Source: Bacillota bacterium
GTDB lineage: Bacteria; Bacillota; Clostridia; Acetivibrionales; DSM-1351
Direction: 5' to 3'
Length of the DNA stretch: 6,273 nt
Assembly: GCA_023390335.1 (NCBI GenBank)
Contig: JAEWCZ010000030.1
Location: forward strand, 1 to 6,273
Position numbers and translations under genes: made by a program. Under the pieces are notes generated by a model. That model ran no database searches. It saw nothing but the letters and a program-made list of their open reading frames with translations, and was not told the origin of the DNA. Position 1 is the first letter of the stretch. Every line of letters begins with the position of its first letter. Positions 5,014 to 6,273 of the stretch are shown in pieces.

Positions 5014-5232
5014 TTATTCCCTCATTTCCCATTTATGTCGCTCCGTCAGAAATATACGGTCTAGCTTCCGTTCATCCTCCAGCTGACAGACCATTTCTAT
5101 AGTGCCCATACCTACAAAGGTGTATTCTTTGTATTGCAGCAATTTATCTATTTTGAAAGTATTGTAAGTGCATAATAATATTTTTCTAGAGTAAAAATAT
5201 AAACCAGCTATTTGGGGCTGTCCAGGATTAAT
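5014..5232 (-). pseudogene. C-terminal fragment of an unidentified gene
   Basis: An open minus-strand frame ends in TAA at 5014-5016 and is closed upstream by TAA at 5233-5235, with no start codon and ribosome site at its head. The second half reads KIDKLLQYKEYTFVGMGTIE and then MVCQLEDERKLDRIFLTERH, with a charged helical end KWEMRE. This looks like genuine protein sequence, while the first 20 codons look random. It lies between the IS66 remnant and the promoter at 4977-5004, so the 5' part was probably lost when the mobile element inserted or was deleted. Position next to a palindromic promoter would suit a regulator, but no DNA-binding motif is present in what remains, so I leave the family open. 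Confidence 0.45.
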
Positions 5233-5262
5233 TTACAATTATATAGCACATATATACTTCAC

Positions 5263-5703
5263 TTATTTGCTCCAAGGTAGGTAGTTTTCAAGTTCTGCCT
5301 GTGACATGTTTTCAGATGTTTTTACTTTGAGAAGAAATTCAAGATACTTATATATGTTTATGCCATTAGCTTTGGCCATTTCACATAGGCTGTAACAGAT
5401 TGCAAGTGCATCAGCTTCCTTAGTAGAATTACCAAATAACCAGTTCTTTCTGCCAATAACAAATGCCTTCATCTCTTGCTTGGATAGATTGTTGCTTAAA
5501 CTACAATGACCATCTTCAAGATATGTCATCATGAAATTTCGACGGTTCTTCATATATTTTATTGCTTTTGCAGGGCGAGAACCTTTTCGTAGCAACTGCA
5601 TGCCCTCTGCTCTGGATTCATGGTACTTATAACGGATTATTGGCGGGTTACCATTTTCACCACTCCTGAAGAGCCGCATATAGGAATCCGTTTGGACTCG
5701 TCG
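5263..5703 (-). mobile_element. IS66-family transposase remnant, internally deleted
   Basis: The frame ends in TAA at 5263-5265. It contains VQTDSYMRLFRSGENGNPPI, a piece of the IS66 transposase core. It then jumps in frame from SRAEG to LLRKGSRPAKAIKYM, skipping roughly 100 residues that normally include the second catalytic Asp and the zinc-like WAHxRR region. The C-terminal part is well kept: YLEDGHCSLSNNL, FVIGRKNWLFGNS, CEMAKANGINIYKYLEFLL and the usual ending LPWS. The residues that carry the first catalytic Asp are missing, and the family motif NNLAE reads NNLSK, so the catalytic Glu is replaced by Lys (residue 86 of the 158-codon frame). The product cannot be an active transposase. 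Accessory tnpA/tnpB genes and clear terminal repeats were not found. The reading frame continues rightwards into tRNA sequence. Confidence 0.9.
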
Positions 5704-5705
5704 AT

Positions 5706-5770
5706 TCGGGATTCGAACCGCTGACCTCTTGAATGCCATTCAAGCATTCTCTCTGCTAAGCTATCCTTTT
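5706..5770 (-). pseudogene. Degenerate tRNA-Ala (GGC)
   Basis: On the minus strand a perfect anticodon arm (5728-5744) has a 5-bp stem CTTGA/TCAAG and the loop ATGGCAT, giving anticodon GGC (5735-5737) for alanine. The bases after it, AGGTCAGCGGTTCGA, match the variable and T-arm sequence usual in bacterial tRNA-Ala. TAGCTTAGC before it resembles the D-arm start. However, the T-stem pairs only at its inner end, the D-stem has mismatches, and the 7 bases on either side cannot form an acceptor stem. There is no CCA. It is therefore not a working tRNA but a relic, or a piece copied into the junction of a mobile element. Confidence 0.72.
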
Positions 5771-5832
5771 TCCTATCTATAAAAGCAATTTGGACAGATT
5801 TTGCCTTTAACTATCCTATGTCATCCGTGGAA

Positions 5833-5868
5833 GGGCAAAAAGCGGGGTAAAATTCGCATTTTTAGCCC
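5833..5868. other. Hairpin in non-coding sequence
   Basis: GGGC, AAAAA and GCG on the left (5833-5844) pair with CGC, TTTTT and GCCC on the right (5855-5868), with two single-base bulges and a 10-nt loop. On the plus strand it is followed by AATTTTTATG, so it could act as a terminator, but no plus-strand gene precedes it. The surrounding 5771-5955 holds no frame that I can support as a gene. Confidence 0.4.
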
Positions 5869-5955
5869 AATTTTTATGCTCATTTTTCGTCCAATAACCA
5901 CTACATATTGCGGTACACCCCATCTATTTCTTCTCTTTACCACAATACGTCAATA

Positions 5956-5991
5956 TTATCACCGCTTCAACGTGTGTTGAAGCGATGACAA
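5956..5991 (-). ncRNA. Long hairpin better paired in minus-strand RNA
   Basis: The arms 5956-5971 and 5976-5991 can pair over 16 positions around a 4-nt loop, with a perfect 9-bp core (CGCTTCAAC/GTTGAAGCG). The two imperfect positions are G-U wobbles if the RNA comes from the minus strand but mismatches if it comes from the plus strand. That points to a minus-strand transcript. There is no T-run after the stem, so it may be a structured RNA end or a weak terminator. No transcript start is identified. Confidence 0.45.
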
Positions 5992-6215
5992 ATTTACTTA
6001 TACTTACGTATTCCGTTTATAGATGCTTTTATTGTACCAAATCACTGGCGCGATGACTAGCCACGGTATATGTTTTCCTCTAATTTTTCTTAAAAAATAA
6101 CATTACCTTTATTTCAAACTCAACAACTATATATTTTCTAGTCGTACACCTCCTATAAAGTGTTTCCTTTCTGTTACTTATAAACACATCTTTCACGGAG
6201 GACAAACGGCTTTTT
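5992..6215. other. Non-coding or heavily decayed stretch with an orphan ribosome site
   Basis: A minus-strand AGGAGGT (6148-6154) has no start codon at a workable distance. Two adjacent frames (about 6103 down to 6004) read MLFFKK and then IRGKHIPWLVIAPVIWYNKS, which would join into a small membrane-like peptide if one base were added near 6085. This is too thin to call a gene. Nothing else is recognisable here. Confidence 0.3.
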
Positions 6216-6261
6216 AAAAAATGTCAGGGAACCATTTTTAATGATTACCCTGACATTTTTT
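6216..6261. terminator. Strong bidirectional intrinsic terminator
   Basis: AAAAAATGTCAGGG (6216-6229) and CCCTGACATTTTTT (6248-6261) form a perfect 14-bp stem, and the enclosed 18 nt pair further (CATT/AATG around a TTT loop). The A-run on one side and T-run on the other give a U-tract on both strands. It would separate this minus-strand region from whatever lies to the right of the window. Confidence 0.85.
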
Positions 6262-6273
6262 ATAGAGCCACTT

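Noticed and set aside
5205..5262. Left terminal inverted repeat of the IS66 element
   Set aside because: GGGCTGTCCAGG near 5215 is suggestive, but no matching inverted copy is seen on the other side.
5799..5840. TTTTGCC/GGCAAAA inverted repeat
   Set aside because: Only 7 bp with a 28-nt loop and AT-rich; expected by chance.
6040..6215. Open minus-strand frame of about 55 codons beside the terminator
   Set aside because: No ribosome site, no ATG at its head and no recognisable sequence; the strong AGGAGGT at 6148-6154 lies inside it without a usable start.
1..6273. CRISPR array or long tandem repeats
   Set aside because: No regularly spaced repeated units were seen anywhere in the window.

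Overview
The window looks like an accessory stretch of an AT-rich Firmicute chromosome, probably a gut-type Clostridia/Lachnospiraceae organism. This is inferred from strong AGGAGG-type ribosome sites, near-consensus sigma-A promoters, TTG start use, an AraC regulator, an IS66-family remnant and Clostridia-style secreted proteins. The species cannot be named from the sequence. Almost every gene or gene remnant lies on the minus strand. The one clear exception is the end of an AraC-type regulator at the left edge.

Layout, left to right: AraC-family C-terminus (3-128, +); an AT-rich hairpin between convergent genes (259-313); a decayed D-2-hydroxyacid dehydrogenase with an in-frame TAA and no N-terminus (394-1134, -); an intact small helical protein of unknown function (1397-1720, -) with a consensus promoter and a leader hairpin; two decayed reading frames, one unidentified (2019-2240, -) and one lipoprotein-like with a stop at the lipobox (2362-2544, -); an intact 52-aa two-helix membrane protein with its own promoter (2670-2828, -); a short possible remnant (2950-3133, -); a GC-rich hairpin; the main intact gene, a 338-aa secreted protein of unknown family (3229-4245, -); a 58-aa cysteine-rich small ORF (4338-4514, -); a 65-bp element that can fold into a cloverleaf (4569-4633); a frameshifted remnant with a YWVDPYW-type C-terminus (4714-4885, -); a sigma-A promoter with a perfect 14-bp palindrome in its spacer (4977-5004, -); an unidentified C-terminal gene fragment (5014-5232, -); an internally deleted IS66-family transposase (5263-5703, -) joined to a degenerate tRNA-Ala(GGC) (5706-5770, -); and about 500 bp with no convincing gene but three hairpins, ending in a strong bidirectional terminator (6216-6261).

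The region reads as a gene graveyard in which a few small genes remain intact: the 107-aa protein, the 52-aa membrane protein, the 338-aa secreted protein and perhaps the Cys-rich peptide. Separate promoters and hairpins between the units argue against one long operon, so no shared pathway can be claimed. The least explained items are the secreted protein with its Cys-rich neighbour, the cloverleaf element, the promoter with the embedded palindrome, and the tRNA/IS66 junction, where a start codon of the fused frame lies in the tRNA anticodon loop. No CRISPR array, defence system or other complete multigene system was found.
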